Assembly: GCA_020047885.1 (NCBI GenBank) | Contig: JAIFNF010000187.1 | Location: 1 to 8,919, forward strand | DNA from: Gammaproteobacteria bacterium | GTDB taxonomy: Bacteria; Pseudomonadota; Gammaproteobacteria; Competibacterales; Competibacteraceae | Length of the DNA: 8,919 nucleotides | Direction of reading: 5' to 3' | Shown here: in pieces, positions 1 to 8,182 of the stretch | Position numbering within the stretch: the first letter of the stretch is position 1 | Layout: every line of letters starts with the position of its first letter | Notes under the pieces: model-generated | Databases searched by the model: none | What the model was told of the DNA's origin: nothing | The model's input: only the letters and a program-made list of their open reading frames with translations | Program-made: the position numbers and the translations under genes

Positions 1-1354
1 GCACTTCCAGCAACGCCGATGAGGGATCGCCGCGAAAATCCATGGACATCTTGTCAATTTCATCAAACAGGAACAGCGGATTACGCACCCCAACCTTGGT
101 CAGGTTCTGGATGATCTTACCGGGCAGCGACCCAATATAGGTGCGGCGGTGACCACGAATCTCGGCCTCATCCCGCACGCCACCCAGCGACATGCGGACA
201 AACTTGCGGTTGGTAGCGCGGGCGATAGAGCGGCCTAGCGAGGTTTTACCCACCCCCGGCGGCCCGACCAGACACAGAATCGGCCCCTTCAGTTTGGGGG
301 CCCGCTGCTGCACGGCCAGATATTCGAGAATCCGTTCCTTGACCTTCTCCAGACCGTAATGGTCCGCCTCCAGAATTTCCTCGGCGGCCAGCAGATTCTG
401 GTGAATCTTGGTGCGCCGTCGCCACGGGACATTAGCCAGCCAATCCAGGTAGTTGCGCACCACTGTCGCCTCGGCGGACATCGGCGACATCATTTTCAGT
501 TTGTTCAACTCCGCCTGAGCCTTGGCCTTAGCTTCCTTCGGCATTCCCGCCTTATCGATGCGCCGGGCCAGGTCCTCAATCTCGTTCTGGGAATCTTCCA
601 GATCGCCGAGTTCCTTCTGAATCGCCTTCATCTGCTCATTCAGATAATACTCACGCTGGGTCTTTTCCATCTGCTGCTTGACCCGACCACGGACGCGCTT
701 TTCCACCTGGAGAACGTCAATCTCGCCCTCTACCAGGGCCAACAGTCGCTCAAAGCGCTCGCGCAGATCGTCAATTTCGAGAAGCTTCTGTTTCTCATCC
801 AGTTTGAAGGTCATATGCGCCGCGATGGTATCCGCCAGCCGGATCGGGTCTTCGATCCCGGCTACCGAGGCCAGCACTTCGCCTGGGATTTTCTTGTTCA
901 GTTTCACATACTGGCTGAACGTATCCAGCAACGAGCGAATCAGGGCATGGAGTTCCTGCGCGTCGCCTTCATCCACGATCGACTCCAATGGCGACACCGC
1001 TGCAATAAAACAGGCGCCCGTTTCAGTGAAGCGATGCACACTGACCCGCTGGCTGCCTTCCACCAGCACTTTGACCGTGCCATCCGGCAACCGCAACAGT
1101 TGCAACACATTCGACAGGGTGCCAATGACGTAAAGATCATCAACGCCGGGTTCTTCCTCTTCAGCATTTTTCTGCGCGACCAGCACAATCCGCTTGTTGC
1201 CCTGCATGGCCAGGTTCAGGGCGTGGATCGATTTTTCCCGCCCCACGAACAGTGGAATCACCATGTGCGGATAGACCACCACATCGCGGAGCGGCAACAC
1301 CGGCAGCAGCATCGGGCCGGATAAGGGATCCAACCGGGCTTCCTTTGATTTCAT
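1..1354 (-). CDS. lon: ATP-dependent protease Lon (LonA), 5' part, cut by window edge
   Basis: Lon is a cytoplasmic homo-oligomeric AAA+ serine protease that degrades misfolded proteins and short-lived regulators. The visible 451 codons cover the N-terminal substrate-binding domain (about 15-210), the coiled-coil/helical linker (about 210-330) and the first half of the AAA+ module. The Walker A motif GPPGVGKTS has its lysine at residue 370. The characteristic [18 protein letters not shown] stretch follows, then Walker B with DEIDK starting at residue 431. These sit about 8 residues later than in E. coli Lon. The rest of the ATPase and the Ser-Lys protease domain lie outside the window, so this is an edge cut and not a broken gene. 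The ATG at 1354 is preceded by GGGAG six bases upstream, a good ribosome binding site. The gene starts 139 bases after clpX and probably has its own promoter, although I see no convincing sigma-32 site. Confidence 0.97.
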   Translation of the reverse strand, partial: MKSKEARLDPLSGPMLLPVLPLRDVVVYPHMVIPLFVGREKSIHALNLAMQGNKRIVLVAQKNAEEEEPGVDDLYVIGTLSNVLQLLRLPDGTVKVLVEGSQRVSVHRFTETGACFIAAVSPLESIVDEGDAQELHALIRSLLDTFSQYVKLNKKIPGEVLASVAGIEDPIRLADTIAAHMTFKLDEKQKLLEIDDLRERFERLLALVEGEIDVLQVEKRVRGRVKQQMEKTQREYYLNEQMKAIQKELGDLEDSQNEIEDLARRIDKAGMPKEAKAKAQAELNKLKMMSPMSAEATVVRNYLDWLANVPWRRRTKIHQNLLAAEEILEADHYGLEKVKERILEYLAVQQRAPKLKGPILCLVGPPGVGKTSLGRSIARATNRKFVRMSLGGVRDEAEIRGHRRTYIGSLPGKIIQNLTKVGVRNPLFLFDEIDKMSMDFRGDPSSALLEV

Positions 1355-1442
1355 AACAAACTCCCGCGATGCAACCAGATGATTGAAGAGGCAACCGCAT
1401 ATGGTGGTGGGTCGGTCATACTCCGGCGTGACCGGCCAGAGC

Positions 1443-1475
1443 GCGGAAAGAGCGCCGAGCAATCACCTTTCCCGC
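1443..1475 (-). other. Imperfect hairpin in clpX-lon spacer
   Basis: On the minus strand GCGGGAAAG (1475-1467) can pair with CTTTCCGC (1450-1443) if one G is bulged, leaving a 16-base loop. No T-run follows, so it is not a canonical intrinsic terminator. It could be an attenuating or RNA-stability structure between clpX and lon, or chance. The rest of the 139-base spacer shows only the lon ribosome binding site. Confidence 0.25.
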
Positions 1476-1493
1476 CCTTGGCCAGACCCCTCG

Positions 1494-2780
1494 TCAATCC
1501 TGACCGACCGCGCGCCGCTCAGGGTTCTCATAGATGAAATAAGGTTTGGCCTGGCCAGCAACCACGGCGTCGTCAACGACGACCTTACAGACATTCTGCA
1601 TGCTCGGCAGGTCGTACATGGTATCCAGCAGGATATGCTCCAGAATGGTTCGCAGACCACGAGCGCCGGTCTTGCGATCCATTGCCTTGCGCGCCACTGC
1701 GCGTAGCGCTTCGTCCCGGAACTCCAGCTCACTCCCCTCCATCTCAAACAACTTATTGAATTGTTTGGCAATGGCGTTTTTTGGTTCGGTGAGAATCCGC
1801 ACCAAGGCCTGTTCATCCAGTTCGGTCAGGGTCGCCACGACCGGCAACCGGCCAACAAATTCCGGGATCAGCCCGTACTTGATCAGATCCTCGGGTTCGA
1901 CCGTCATCAGGACTTCACCAACCGTCTTGCCAGCATCCTTGCTCTTGACGTCCGCCGAAAACCCGATTCCGCCCTTGTCGGAGCGACTGCGGATCACCTT
2001 GTCCAGACCGGCGAAAGCCCCGCCGCAAATGAACAGGATGTTGCTCGTATCCACTTGCAGAAATTCCTGCTGGGGGTGTTTGCGGCCTCCCTGCGGCGGC
2101 ACCGAAGCCAGGGTACCTTCGATCAGTTTCAGCAGCGCCTGCTGTACGCCTTCACCGGATACATCTCGGGTGATCGAGGGGTTATCGGATTTGCGCGAAA
2201 TCTTATCGATCTCATCGATGTAGACAATCCCGGTTTGCGCCTTCTCCACATCGTATTCGCATTTTTGCAGCAGCTTCTGGATGATGTTCTCGACATCCTC
2301 GCCAACGTAACCGGCTTCGGTCAGGGTAGTCGCGTCGGCAATCGTAAACGGCACATTCAACATCCTGGCCAAGGTTTCAGCCAGCAGCGTCTTGCCGGAG
2401 CCAGTAGGACCGATCAGCAGGATGTTGCTTTTAGCCACCTCGATTTCCGGGGGTTTGTTGGCGCGACTACCCTGTTGCAACTCCAACCGCTTGTAATGGT
2501 TGTACACCGCGACCGCCAGCACTTTCTTTGCTCGTTCCTGGCCAATCACATACTCGTCAAGCACCTGGTTAATATCGCGCGGCTTGGGGAGTTTATAAGC
2601 CGCTGTTGGCGTGTCCTCTTCCATCTCCTCACGGATAATGTCGTTGCACAGTTCAACGCATTCGTCGCAGATGAACACGTTCGGGCCGGCGATCAGCTTG
2701 CGAACCTCATGCTGGCTCTTGCCACAGAAGGAACAATACAACAGCTTGTCGTCGTCCCGGTCATTGCGGTCTCTGCCCAT
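1494..2780 (-). CDS. clpX: ClpX, AAA+ unfoldase subunit of the ClpXP protease
   Basis: ClpX hexamers recognise tagged substrates, unfold them with ATP and thread them into ClpP. The protein is 428 residues (E. coli 424) and appears complete. The N-terminal zinc-binding domain has four cysteines, C16, C19, C38 and C41. The AAA+ core shows Walker A GPTGSGKT (K130), the pore loop GYVG (157-160), Walker B with IDEIDK (E190), the RKH pore loop (233-235) and a sensor-2 GARGLR motif near the C-terminal part. The IGF tripeptide at 272-274 is the ClpP-docking loop, so this ClpX should pair with the ClpP encoded just upstream. The ATG at 2780 has GAGGA about seven bases upstream. It lies 66 bases after clpP in the same direction with no terminator-like hairpin between them, which suggests a clpP-clpX operon. 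Confidence 0.98.
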   Translation of the reverse strand: MGRDRNDRDDDKLLYCSFCGKSQHEVRKLIAGPNVFICDECVELCNDIIREEMEEDTPTAAYKLPKPRDINQVLDEYVIGQERAKKVLAVAVYNHYKRLELQQGSRANKPPEIEVAKSNILLIGPTGSGKTLLAETLARMLNVPFTIADATTLTEAGYVGEDVENIIQKLLQKCEYDVEKAQTGIVYIDEIDKISRKSDNPSITRDVSGEGVQQALLKLIEGTLASVPPQGGRKHPQQEFLQVDTSNILFICGGAFAGLDKVIRSRSDKGGIGFSADVKSKDAGKTVGEVLMTVEPEDLIKYGLIPEFVGRLPVVATLTELDEQALVRILTEPKNAIAKQFNKLFEMEGSELEFRDEALRAVARKAMDRKTGARGLRTILEHILLDTMYDLPSMQNVCKVVVDDAVVAGQAKPYFIYENPERRAVGQD

Positions 2781-2846
2781 TACTCCATCCTCGTCATCAT
2801 CGCGCAGTCGTGGAATTCAGCCGTAAGGATATTAAAAGCGGTTGCA

Positions 2847-3476
2847 TCAGCCAGTCGGGACTCGCTGGCTTAATACCGCATCAATCAGGCCGTATTCGAC
2901 CGCTTCGGCGCCACCCATAAAATTATCGCGGTCGGTATCCACGGCAATTTTCTCGACCGGCTGGCCGGTATGCTTGGCCAGAATCCGGTTAAGCCGGTCA
3001 CGGACCAGCAGGATTTCGCGGGCGTGAATATCAAAGTCGCTGGCCTGGCCCTGGAATCCACCCAGCGGCTGGTGAATCATCACTCGCGAGTGCGGGAGGC
3101 AGAACCGTTTGCCCGCTGCGCCGCCGGTCAGCAGCAACGCGCCCATGCTGGCCGCCTGGCCAACGCACATGGTGCTGACACTGGGCTTGATGAACTGCAT
3201 GGTGTCGTAGATGGCCAGACCTGCGCTGACCGAGCCGCCCGGTGAGTTGATATAGAGATGAATGTCCTTGTCCGGGTTTTCCGCTTCCAGAAACAGCAGT
3301 TGGGCGACGATCAGGTTGGCGGTGTAGTCTTCGACGGGTCCCACCAGAAATACGACCCGTTCCTTGAGCAGACGGGAGTAAATGTCGTAGGCTCGTTCGC
3401 CGCGAGCAGTCTGCTCAACGACGATGGGAACCAGATTGAGCGCCCGGATGGACGCCGAAGCGCTGATTTCAGTCAT
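2847..3476 (-). CDS. clpP: ClpP, proteolytic subunit of Clp proteases
   Basis: ClpP forms a double heptameric ring serine peptidase that degrades proteins delivered by ClpX or ClpA. With the ATG at 3476 the protein is 209 residues (E. coli 207). The catalytic triad is visible as S110 in GQAASMGA, H135 in MIHQPLGG and D184 in DTDRDNFM, each one residue from its E. coli position. A short propeptide of about 12-13 residues precedes the conserved mature start LVPIVVEQT. An upstream ATG in the same frame would add 41 residues read out of frame through the tig 3' end, which do not resemble ClpP. The chosen start has AGGAG eight bases upstream, inside tig. The start overlaps the tig stop in ATGA, implying translational coupling to trigger factor. 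This is tighter than in E. coli, where tig and clpP are separate units. Confidence 0.98.
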   Translation of the reverse strand: MTEISASASIRALNLVPIVVEQTARGERAYDIYSRLLKERVVFLVGPVEDYTANLIVAQLLFLEAENPDKDIHLYINSPGGSVSAGLAIYDTMQFIKPSVSTMCVGQAASMGALLLTGGAAGKRFCLPHSRVMIHQPLGGFQGQASDFDIHAREILLVRDRLNRILAKHTGQPVEKIAVDTDRDNFMGGAEAVEYGLIDAVLSQRVPTG

Positions 3477-4825
3477 GCGGCGGACTCCTGTATGGAAAGT
3501 TGTCGCTGAGCCGCCAACTCGGCTTGGGATTGCAGGGGTTTCATGATTTCGGCAAAGGTGCTGAATCTTTCGGTAACCTGCGCGTGTTCCAGCAGCCATC
3601 CGACCACCTGCGCCTCGATGACCAGTGTGCGGATGTTATTCATCGCTTGCGGATTCTGCTCATGCCAGCGCATGACCTCCGCCGGTTCTTCGTAGCTGGC
3701 GACGAGCGTTTCCAGGCGCTTCCGCACCTGTTGTTCGTCGGCCTTCAGGTCCTGAGCCGCCGCCACCCGGGATATGAGCAAGCTCAGCGCCACCCGCCGA
3801 CGGGCCTCAGCGTCAAACAACTGGATCTTGAGCTGCTGAATCTTTTCATCCTGTTGGTCAGTCGGCAAACGAAGCTGACCTGCCAGGTTTTCGATCTCCA
3901 TGTTAACCAGCGTTTGCGGGGCCGGAATCGGGTTAGCCGCCAGCAATCCCTGTAGCGCCTGGTGCTTGACCGTCATTTCGATGCCGTCACGCAATTCGCG
4001 CTCCATATTGAGGCGCAATGACAAGCGTAGACCCGCAACACCGCCTTCCTTGATATCAAAGCCTTCGGCAAGAGCATCATCCAATGCGGGTAAATCTATC
4101 TGCTCTACGCGGTGAATCCTGATCCAGAACTGCGCAGTTTTGCCGGCGACATCGGCAATGCGATAATCAGCCGGGAAAGTCAGGTCGAATTGGGTCTCGG
4201 CGCGGGCACCCAATCCAACCAGCCGATCTTCAAAATCCCTGAGCATGACACCGTTACCCAGAACCAGACTGACGTTCTCGCCTTTGCCCCCCGGTATATC
4301 CTGACCGTCGATCTGACTGTTAAAGTCAACCAGTATCCGGTCGCCAATCCGGGCCGGTCGCCCTACCACGCTCCAGATCGCCCGCTGCCGGCGCAAGGTC
4401 TCGATCATCGCATCGACATCCTGGTCAGTGACTTCTGCGACCGGACGCTCAATCTGGATATTTTCAACGCCGATCAGCTCAAATTCAGGCGCCACTTCGA
4501 AGGTAGCGCTGTATTCGAGATTCTGACCCTCTGCCAGATTGATGAAATTAATGGTTGGGCTGCAAACCGGATTGAGCTGTGCCTGCATCAGCGTTTCTTG
4601 CAGGCTGCTCTGCATAAGTTCGGTGACCACATCGCGCTGCACCTGATCGCCATGAATTTTTTTGAGCAGCTTGAGCGGTACTTTGCCGGGGCGAAACCCA
4701 TGAACCTTGACTTGCCGGGATAACGTCTGCAACCGGCGGTTAATTTCCCCAGTGACTTGTTCCGCGGGAACCTGCACGGTCACCCGGCGCTCCAGATCGC
4801 TCAGCGTCTCAACTGAAACCTGCAT
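3473..4825 (-). CDS. tig: Trigger factor, ribosome-associated chaperone and prolyl isomerase
   Basis: Trigger factor binds the ribosomal exit tunnel and shields emerging nascent chains. The protein is 450 residues (E. coli 432). The N-terminal ribosome-binding domain starts MQVSVET and carries the signature loop GFRPGKVP at 43-50, which docks on ribosomal protein uL23. An FKBP-type PPIase domain covers roughly 158-245, with FEDRLVGL at 198-205. The C-terminal helical chaperone region includes NMERELRDG and LKADEQQV and ends in a slightly longer, Gln/Ala-rich tail than in E. coli. The ATG at 4825 has GAGG seven bases upstream. The 85-base gap to the upstream tRNA-Leu shows no T-run terminator, so tig may be partly transcribed through from the tRNA promoter. 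Its stop codon overlaps the clpP start. Confidence 0.97.
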   Translation of the reverse strand: MQVSVETLSDLERRVTVQVPAEQVTGEINRRLQTLSRQVKVHGFRPGKVPLKLLKKIHGDQVQRDVVTELMQSSLQETLMQAQLNPVCSPTINFINLAEGQNLEYSATFEVAPEFELIGVENIQIERPVAEVTDQDVDAMIETLRRQRAIWSVVGRPARIGDRILVDFNSQIDGQDIPGGKGENVSLVLGNGVMLRDFEDRLVGLGARAETQFDLTFPADYRIADVAGKTAQFWIRIHRVEQIDLPALDDALAEGFDIKEGGVAGLRLSLRLNMERELRDGIEMTVKHQALQGLLAANPIPAPQTLVNMEIENLAGQLRLPTDQQDEKIQQLKIQLFDAEARRRVALSLLISRVAAAQDLKADEQQVRKRLETLVASYEEPAEVMRWHEQNPQAMNNIRTLVIEAQVVGWLLEHAQVTERFSTFAEIMKPLQSQAELAAQRQLSIQESAA

Positions 4826-4862
4826 TGCTGCACCTCAAGGCTTGTTCGTTATGTGTCGGGGC

Positions 4863-4879
4863 GCCGCTAGCCGTGCGGC
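4863..4879 (-). other. Small hairpin between tRNA-Leu and tig
   Basis: GCCGC and GCGGC form a 5-base-pair stem with a 7-base loop about 32 bases after the mature 3' end of tRNA-Leu. It is followed by GCCCCGAC on the transcribed strand and not by T residues, so it is unlikely to stop transcription by itself. It could protect or define the tRNA 3' trailer. Confidence 0.25.
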
Positions 4880-4910
4880 AAGAAGTTTTCCGGGTCTGCT
4901 ACTTGATGAG

Positions 4911-4995
4911 TGGTGCGAAAGGCGGGACTCGAACCCGCACGGGTTACCCCACAGGAACCTAAATCCAGCGCGTCTGCCAGTTTCGCCACTTTCGC
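4911..4995 (-). tRNA. tRNA-Leu (anticodon UAG)
   Basis: 85 bases including an encoded CCA. The acceptor stem is GCGAAAG with CTTTCGC and discriminator A. There is a type II long variable arm (GGG-TAA-CCC) and a T-arm GCGGG-TTCGAGT-CCCGC. The anticodon TAG lies at 4959-4961 in loop TTTAGGT, closely matching E. coli leuW. The anticodon stem CTGGA with TCCTG has a U-U opposition at position 28-42, where a Watson-Crick pair is expected. It stands apart from the other four tRNAs, 163 bases downstream of tRNA-Lys, with its own promoter-like sequence. Confidence 0.96.
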
Positions 4996-5073
4996 ATGAG
5001 AACGCGGTTCACACCGTCCAAAAAAACCGTTAAAAATTCCTCAGAACGCGTTACCGCTACCGCCGGGCGGCGC

Positions 5074-5102
5074 AGTATACAAGACGACACACAATGCTGA
5101 AA
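5074..5102 (-). promoter_or_regulatory. Candidate sigma-70 promoter for tRNA-Leu
   Basis: TATACT at 5079-5074 matches the -10 consensus at five of six positions. It is followed at once by GCGCCGCCC, a GC-rich discriminator typical of stringently controlled stable-RNA promoters. The -35 region at 17-base spacing is TTTCAG (5102-5097), which is weak. Initiation would be near 5067, leaving a leader of about 70 bases before the mature tRNA 5' end. The leader includes runs of five and seven T on the transcribed strand. Confidence 0.5.
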
Positions 5103-5158
5103 CAGCGATGCGGCAAACAGCAGGTGGGAGCAAACGACGCGCGAGGCATTGAAGAAGA

Positions 5159-5235
<77 letters not shown>

Positions 5236-5256
5236 ATGAACCGGTGCTGCGCAGAA

Positions 5257-5273
5257 CCCGGAATTTTTCCGGG
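5257..5273 (-). other. Hairpin in the tRNA-His to tRNA-Lys spacer
   Basis: CCCGGAA and TTCCGGG form a perfect 7-base-pair stem around an AAA loop on the transcribed strand. It sits between the His and Lys tRNAs. It is preceded by TTTTATT and followed by TTCTGC, so it is not a convincing terminator in the direction of transcription. A role as a processing signal between tRNA precursors is possible. Confidence 0.35.
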
Positions 5274-5288
5274 AATAAAACCTGAAAC

Positions 5289-5365
5289 TGGGGTGGACGA
5301 TGGGACTCGAACCCACGACGACCGGATCCACAATCCGGGGCTCTACCAACTGAGCTACGCCCACC
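5289..5365 (-). tRNA. tRNA-His (anticodon GUG)
   Basis: 77 bases counting the extra G-1 that is diagnostic of bacterial tRNA-His, which faces C73, and the encoded CCA. The acceptor stem GTGGGCG with CGTCCAC has one G-U wobble. The anticodon stem-loop is CCGGA-TTGTGGA-TCCGG with anticodon GTG. The T-arm GTGGG-TTCGAGT-CCCAT is nearly identical to E. coli hisR. Confidence 0.97.
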
Positions 5366-5393
5366 ATTGAAACTCTAGGCAAACCTGCCGGAT

Positions 5394-5470
<77 letters not shown>

Positions 5471-5518
5471 AGCACTGCCAACTATCGCTAAATCAGGGCT
5501 ATCCATTCGTTCTGTCAG

Positions 5519-5595
<77 letters not shown>

Positions 5596-5643
5596 TCTAT
5601 CCTCACCGATGCCGACCGCCCACTATCCCATGCGGGAACGGCG

Positions 5644-5673
5644 ATTCTAGTTTTTCAAGCGCGTTGCCGTCAA
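5644..5673 (-). promoter_or_regulatory. Sigma-70 promoter of the tRNA-Pro-Arg-His-Lys operon
   Basis: TTGACG (-35, 5673-5668) and TAGAAT (-10, 5649-5644) each match consensus at five of six positions, with an 18-base spacer. The discriminator after the -10 is CGCCGTTCCC, a GC-rich sequence expected for ppGpp/DksA-inhibited stable-RNA promoters. The predicted start is near 5637, about 40 bases before tRNA-Pro. The promoter lies entirely in the 86-base gap after cysS, which shows no clear terminator, so some read-through from cysS is possible. Confidence 0.72.
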
Positions 5674-5681
5674 GCCGGTTT

Positions 5682-7112
5682 TTACTGTCGCCGCCAAAGG
5701 GTTCCCTTGGCGGTGTCCTCCAGCACAACCCCCTCCTCCTGCAACCGGCCCCGAATCCGATCCGCTTCCACCCAGTTTTTGGCCTTGCGGGCGGCATTAC
5801 GCTGTTCAATGAGCGCATTAATTCGCCCGGTCGCGTCAGTCTCTCCGCCACCGTCGCCAATCTTAGCCGGTGGATTGGTGAGCGCAACTTCGTGGGCAAT
5901 TCCACCTTGGAAAAAGATTTCAGGATCGCATTGCAGCAACCCCAATAGTCCGCCCAGAGTTCTCAGCGTGAAACCCAGTCGCGCTGCTGCAATTTCATCT
6001 TCAGCCCGCCGCCGGTTGATCTGCCGCGCCAGTTCAAACAGAGTCGCCAACGCTTCCGGCGTATTAAAATCATCGTCCATGGCCTGGGCAAAGCGGGTTT
6101 GCCAATCTTTCTCCACTGCGATAGCCACTGCCGGCAAGCCGCGCAGCGCGGTGTACAGTCGGGTCAGGGACGCTTTCGCTTGCTCCAGATTCTCGTCGGA
6201 ATAATCGAGCGGCCCCCGGTAATGGCTGGACAGAATGAACATTCGGACCACTTCCGGCTGATAGCGCTGCAACACTTCGCGCACGGTGAAGAAATTGCCC
6301 AGCGATTTAGCCATTTTCTCCTTGTTGACTTGGACAAAGCCGTTATGCATCCAAACATTCACATAACGCTGCCCGCTGGCGGCTTCGGACTGGGCGATCT
6401 CGTTTTCATGGTGCGGGAACTTCAGGTCCATGCCGCCGCCGTGAATGTCGAAATGCTCGCCCAGACACCGGGTGGACATCGCGGAACATTCGATATGCCA
6501 GCCGGGCCGGCCCGCGCCCCAAGGCGATGGCCAGCTTGGCTCGCCAGGCTTGGCCGCTTTCCACAGCACGAAATCCAGCGGATCGGCTTTCGCTTCTTCC
6601 ACAGCCACCCGCTCGCCGGCCCGCAAATCATCCAGTTTCTTGTTGGCCAGTTGCCCGTAATGGGCAAAGCGGCTGACGGCGTAATACACGTCGCCGCCGG
6701 TTCCCACATAGGCATAACCCTTGTCCAGCAGGGTCTGAATCAGCGCGACGATGTCAGCGATGGCCTCGGTAGCGCGCGGCTCCTGGGTCGGCGGCAGAAT
6801 GTCCAGCGCGGCCAAATCTTCGTGCATGGCGCGGATGAACCGGTCGGTCAACGTCCGAAAATCCTCACCGTTTTCCTGTGCCCGGCGGATAATTTTGTCG
6901 TCGATGTCAGTGATGTTGCGGACATAGACGACCTCGTAGCCCGCGGCCCGCAGCCAGCGCAACACGACGTCGAACACCACCATGACCCGGGCATGGCCGA
7001 CGTGGCAGTAGTCATAAACCGTCATGCCGCAGACATACATCCGCACCTTGCCCGGCTCAATCGGCTGAAACAGTTCTTTCTGACGGGTCAGGCTGTTGAA
7101 AATCTGGAGCAT
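5682..7112 (-). CDS. cysS: Cysteinyl-tRNA synthetase (class I)
   Basis: CysRS charges tRNA-Cys with cysteine in the cytoplasm using ATP. The protein is 476 residues (E. coli 461). It starts [15 protein letters not shown], matching the family N-terminus, so the ATG at 7112 is chosen over one 34 codons upstream whose added residues do not fit the family. The catalytic zinc ligands sit at the E. coli positions C28, C209, H234 and E238. The class I signatures are slightly varied: HVGH at 37-40 in place of HIGH, and KMAKS at 266-270 in place of [15 protein letters not shown] (65-74) and [13 protein letters not shown] are typical of the family. The C-terminal region is the helical and anticodon-binding part. 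The ribosome binding site is weak (AGAGA about eight bases upstream). The gene ends 86 bases before the tRNA cluster. Confidence 0.98.
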   Translation of the reverse strand: MLQIFNSLTRQKELFQPIEPGKVRMYVCGMTVYDYCHVGHARVMVVFDVVLRWLRAAGYEVVYVRNITDIDDKIIRRAQENGEDFRTLTDRFIRAMHEDLAALDILPPTQEPRATEAIADIVALIQTLLDKGYAYVGTGGDVYYAVSRFAHYGQLANKKLDDLRAGERVAVEEAKADPLDFVLWKAAKPGEPSWPSPWGAGRPGWHIECSAMSTRCLGEHFDIHGGGMDLKFPHHENEIAQSEAASGQRYVNVWMHNGFVQVNKEKMAKSLGNFFTVREVLQRYQPEVVRMFILSSHYRGPLDYSDENLEQAKASLTRLYTALRGLPAVAIAVEKDWQTRFAQAMDDDFNTPEALATLFELARQINRRRAEDEIAAARLGFTLRTLGGLLGLLQCDPEIFFQGGIAHEVALTNPPAKIGDGGGETDATGRINALIEQRNAARKAKNWVEADRIRGRLQEEGVVLEDTAKGTLWRRQ

Positions 7113-7241
7113 GGCAGCATCTCTATAGCGCAATAGTGGAGCAATAACCGCCGCATCAGCGGGGATGAACGTGGGTTTGAGGGGATTTTCCGCAAAAGAT
7201 ACCCGCTTTGGCATTCACTCCAACGAAACCCAAGGATTATT

Positions 7242-7312
7242 AGCCACGGAAAAACACGGAAAAACACGGAAATTTTTTCTTTTTCAGTGTCGTTCCGTGT
7301 TTTTCCGTGGCT
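7242..7312. repeat. Long inverted repeat made of CACGGAAAAA units
   Basis: The left arm (7242-7261) and right arm (7293-7312) are perfect 20-base inverted copies, beginning agccacgg and ending ccgtggct, with a 31-base loop. The left side holds three tandem units of period 10 starting at 7245, 7255 and 7265; the right side holds two. The structure can therefore also fold in a second register: a 17-base-pair stem of 7255-7271 with 7293-7309 and a 21-base loop. No target-site duplication flanks it. It lies 36 bases beyond the hydroxylase stop and 129 bases before the cysS start. It could terminate or stabilise the upstream transcript, but no T-run follows the outer stem. I believe similar CACGGA-rich intergenic repeats occur in other environmental bacteria, but cannot check that here. 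The remaining spacer (7113-7241) shows no clear promoter. Confidence 0.85.
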
Positions 7313-7348
7313 CGTTTCTGGAATGAGGATCGACGCTCGGTATGGCCT

Positions 7349-8164
7349 TCAACGTGACTCGCCAGACTGCTGCAGAAACGGCTGAATCAGCAGCCCATCC
7401 AGCCGGGTCGCCCGCCAGTCGCGGAAATACTCCAGGCCGATGGTCATGCCGGTATGTCCATCCTGCGGCTGATCCCGATAGGTGCCAAACAGCCGATCCC
7501 ACCACGGCAGGTTAAAGCCGAAATTGCTGTTGGTTTCCTCCATCCGCACCGAATGATGAACCCGGTGCATGTCCGGCGTCACCACGATCCAGCGCAGCCA
7601 GCGATCCAGCCGCTTGGGCAAAGCCACATTGCCGTGATTGAACATTGCGGCGGCGTTCAAAATCACCTCAAACAGCAGCACCGCGACCGGCGGCGCACCC
7701 AGCGCCAGCACCACGCCGAGCTTGATCAACATCGACAGAACGATCTCCAGCGGGTGAAAGCGCAAAGCGGTGGTGGCGTCAAAATCCAGATCGGTATGGT
7801 GCATCCGGTGCAACCGCCACAGGATCGGAACCCGGTGAAACAGCACATGTTGGCCGTAGATCGTCAAATCCAGCAGCAACAGGGAAACGATCAGCGCCAG
7901 CCAGAACGGCGCATGCAGCCCGTGCAACAAGCCCCAGCCCTGCGCCTCAGCCACGCTGGCGACGCCGACCGCCAACACCGGAAACGTCAGGCGCAGCGCC
8001 AGGCTGTCGATGATGACGATGCCGAGATTGGCCGGCCAGCGCCGGGTGCGCGGCAGGCTGGGAATTCGGCGGGGCTGCCGCCATTCCCACCACAGCATCG
8101 CCAGCAGGACCGCGAAAAAGCAGCCCAACCGGAGCATCGACTCGTAATGCAATCCATCAGCCAT
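7349..8164 (-). CDS. Membrane fatty acid hydroxylase / sterol desaturase family protein
   Basis: This is an integral membrane di-iron protein of 271 residues in the fatty acid hydroxylase superfamily (sterol desaturase, ERG3-like). The family hydroxylates or desaturates lipids using oxygen. The histidine clusters that bind the iron pair are all visible: HVLFH (106-110), HRMHH (119-123), FNHGN (H177) and MHRVHH (199-204), plus H137. Hydrophobic segments near 11-27, 47-72, 86-103 and 141-175 suggest four membrane spans, with the histidines facing the cytoplasm. The C-terminal part (NFGFNLPWWDRLFGTY) is typical of the common bacterial subgroup whose substrate is unknown. The ATG at 8164 has only a weak G-rich site upstream. 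It starts 18 bases after the permease stop, so the two are probably co-transcribed. The substrate cannot be named from sequence. Confidence 0.9.
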   Translation of the reverse strand: MADGLHYESMLRLGCFFAVLLAMLWWEWRQPRRIPSLPRTRRWPANLGIVIIDSLALRLTFPVLAVGVASVAEAQGWGLLHGLHAPFWLALIVSLLLLDLTIYGQHVLFHRVPILWRLHRMHHTDLDFDATTALRFHPLEIVLSMLIKLGVVLALGAPPVAVLLFEVILNAAAMFNHGNVALPKRLDRWLRWIVVTPDMHRVHHSVRMEETNSNFGFNLPWWDRLFGTYRDQPQDGHTGMTIGLEYFRDWRATRLDGLLIQPFLQQSGESR

Positions 8165-8182
8165 CTTTCACACCCCCCACAT

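Noticed and set aside
1399..1406. CACCATAT on the minus strand upstream of lon, close to the sigma-32 -10 consensus CCCCATNT.
   Set aside because: No CTTGAAA-like -35 is present 13-17 bases upstream, so a heat-shock promoter is not supported here.
2781..2846. A -10-like TAATAT in the clpP-clpX spacer as a clpX promoter.
   Set aside because: No -35-like hexamer at a suitable distance; the short gap fits co-transcription with clpP.
1761..2873. A 370-codon plus-strand reading frame opposite clpX, and a 321-codon one opposite lon (359-1324).
   Set aside because: Both run antisense to strongly conserved genes, have no recognisable domain and are rich in Gln/Arg/His as expected from the reverse strand of GC-rich coding sequence.
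3477..3599. N-terminal extension of ClpP by 41 residues.
   Set aside because: It lies inside the tig 3' end in another frame, has no similarity to ClpP, and the ATG at 3476 has a good ribosome binding site and gives the usual length.
4996..5043. The T7 and T5 runs between tRNA-Lys and tRNA-Leu as an intrinsic terminator for the upstream tRNA operon.
   Set aside because: No stable GC-rich stem directly precedes either run on the transcribed strand, and the runs lie downstream of the putative tRNA-Leu promoter.
7113..7214. N-terminal extension of CysS by 34 residues from an upstream ATG.
   Set aside because: The [10 protein letters not shown] start matches the family N-terminus and puts C28 at the expected zinc-ligand position; the extension is not family-like.
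7242..7312. Reading the CACGGAAAAA repeat as a CRISPR array or an insertion-sequence end.
   Set aside because: The units are 10 bases apart with no spacers, there are no cas genes, no transposase and no target-site duplication.
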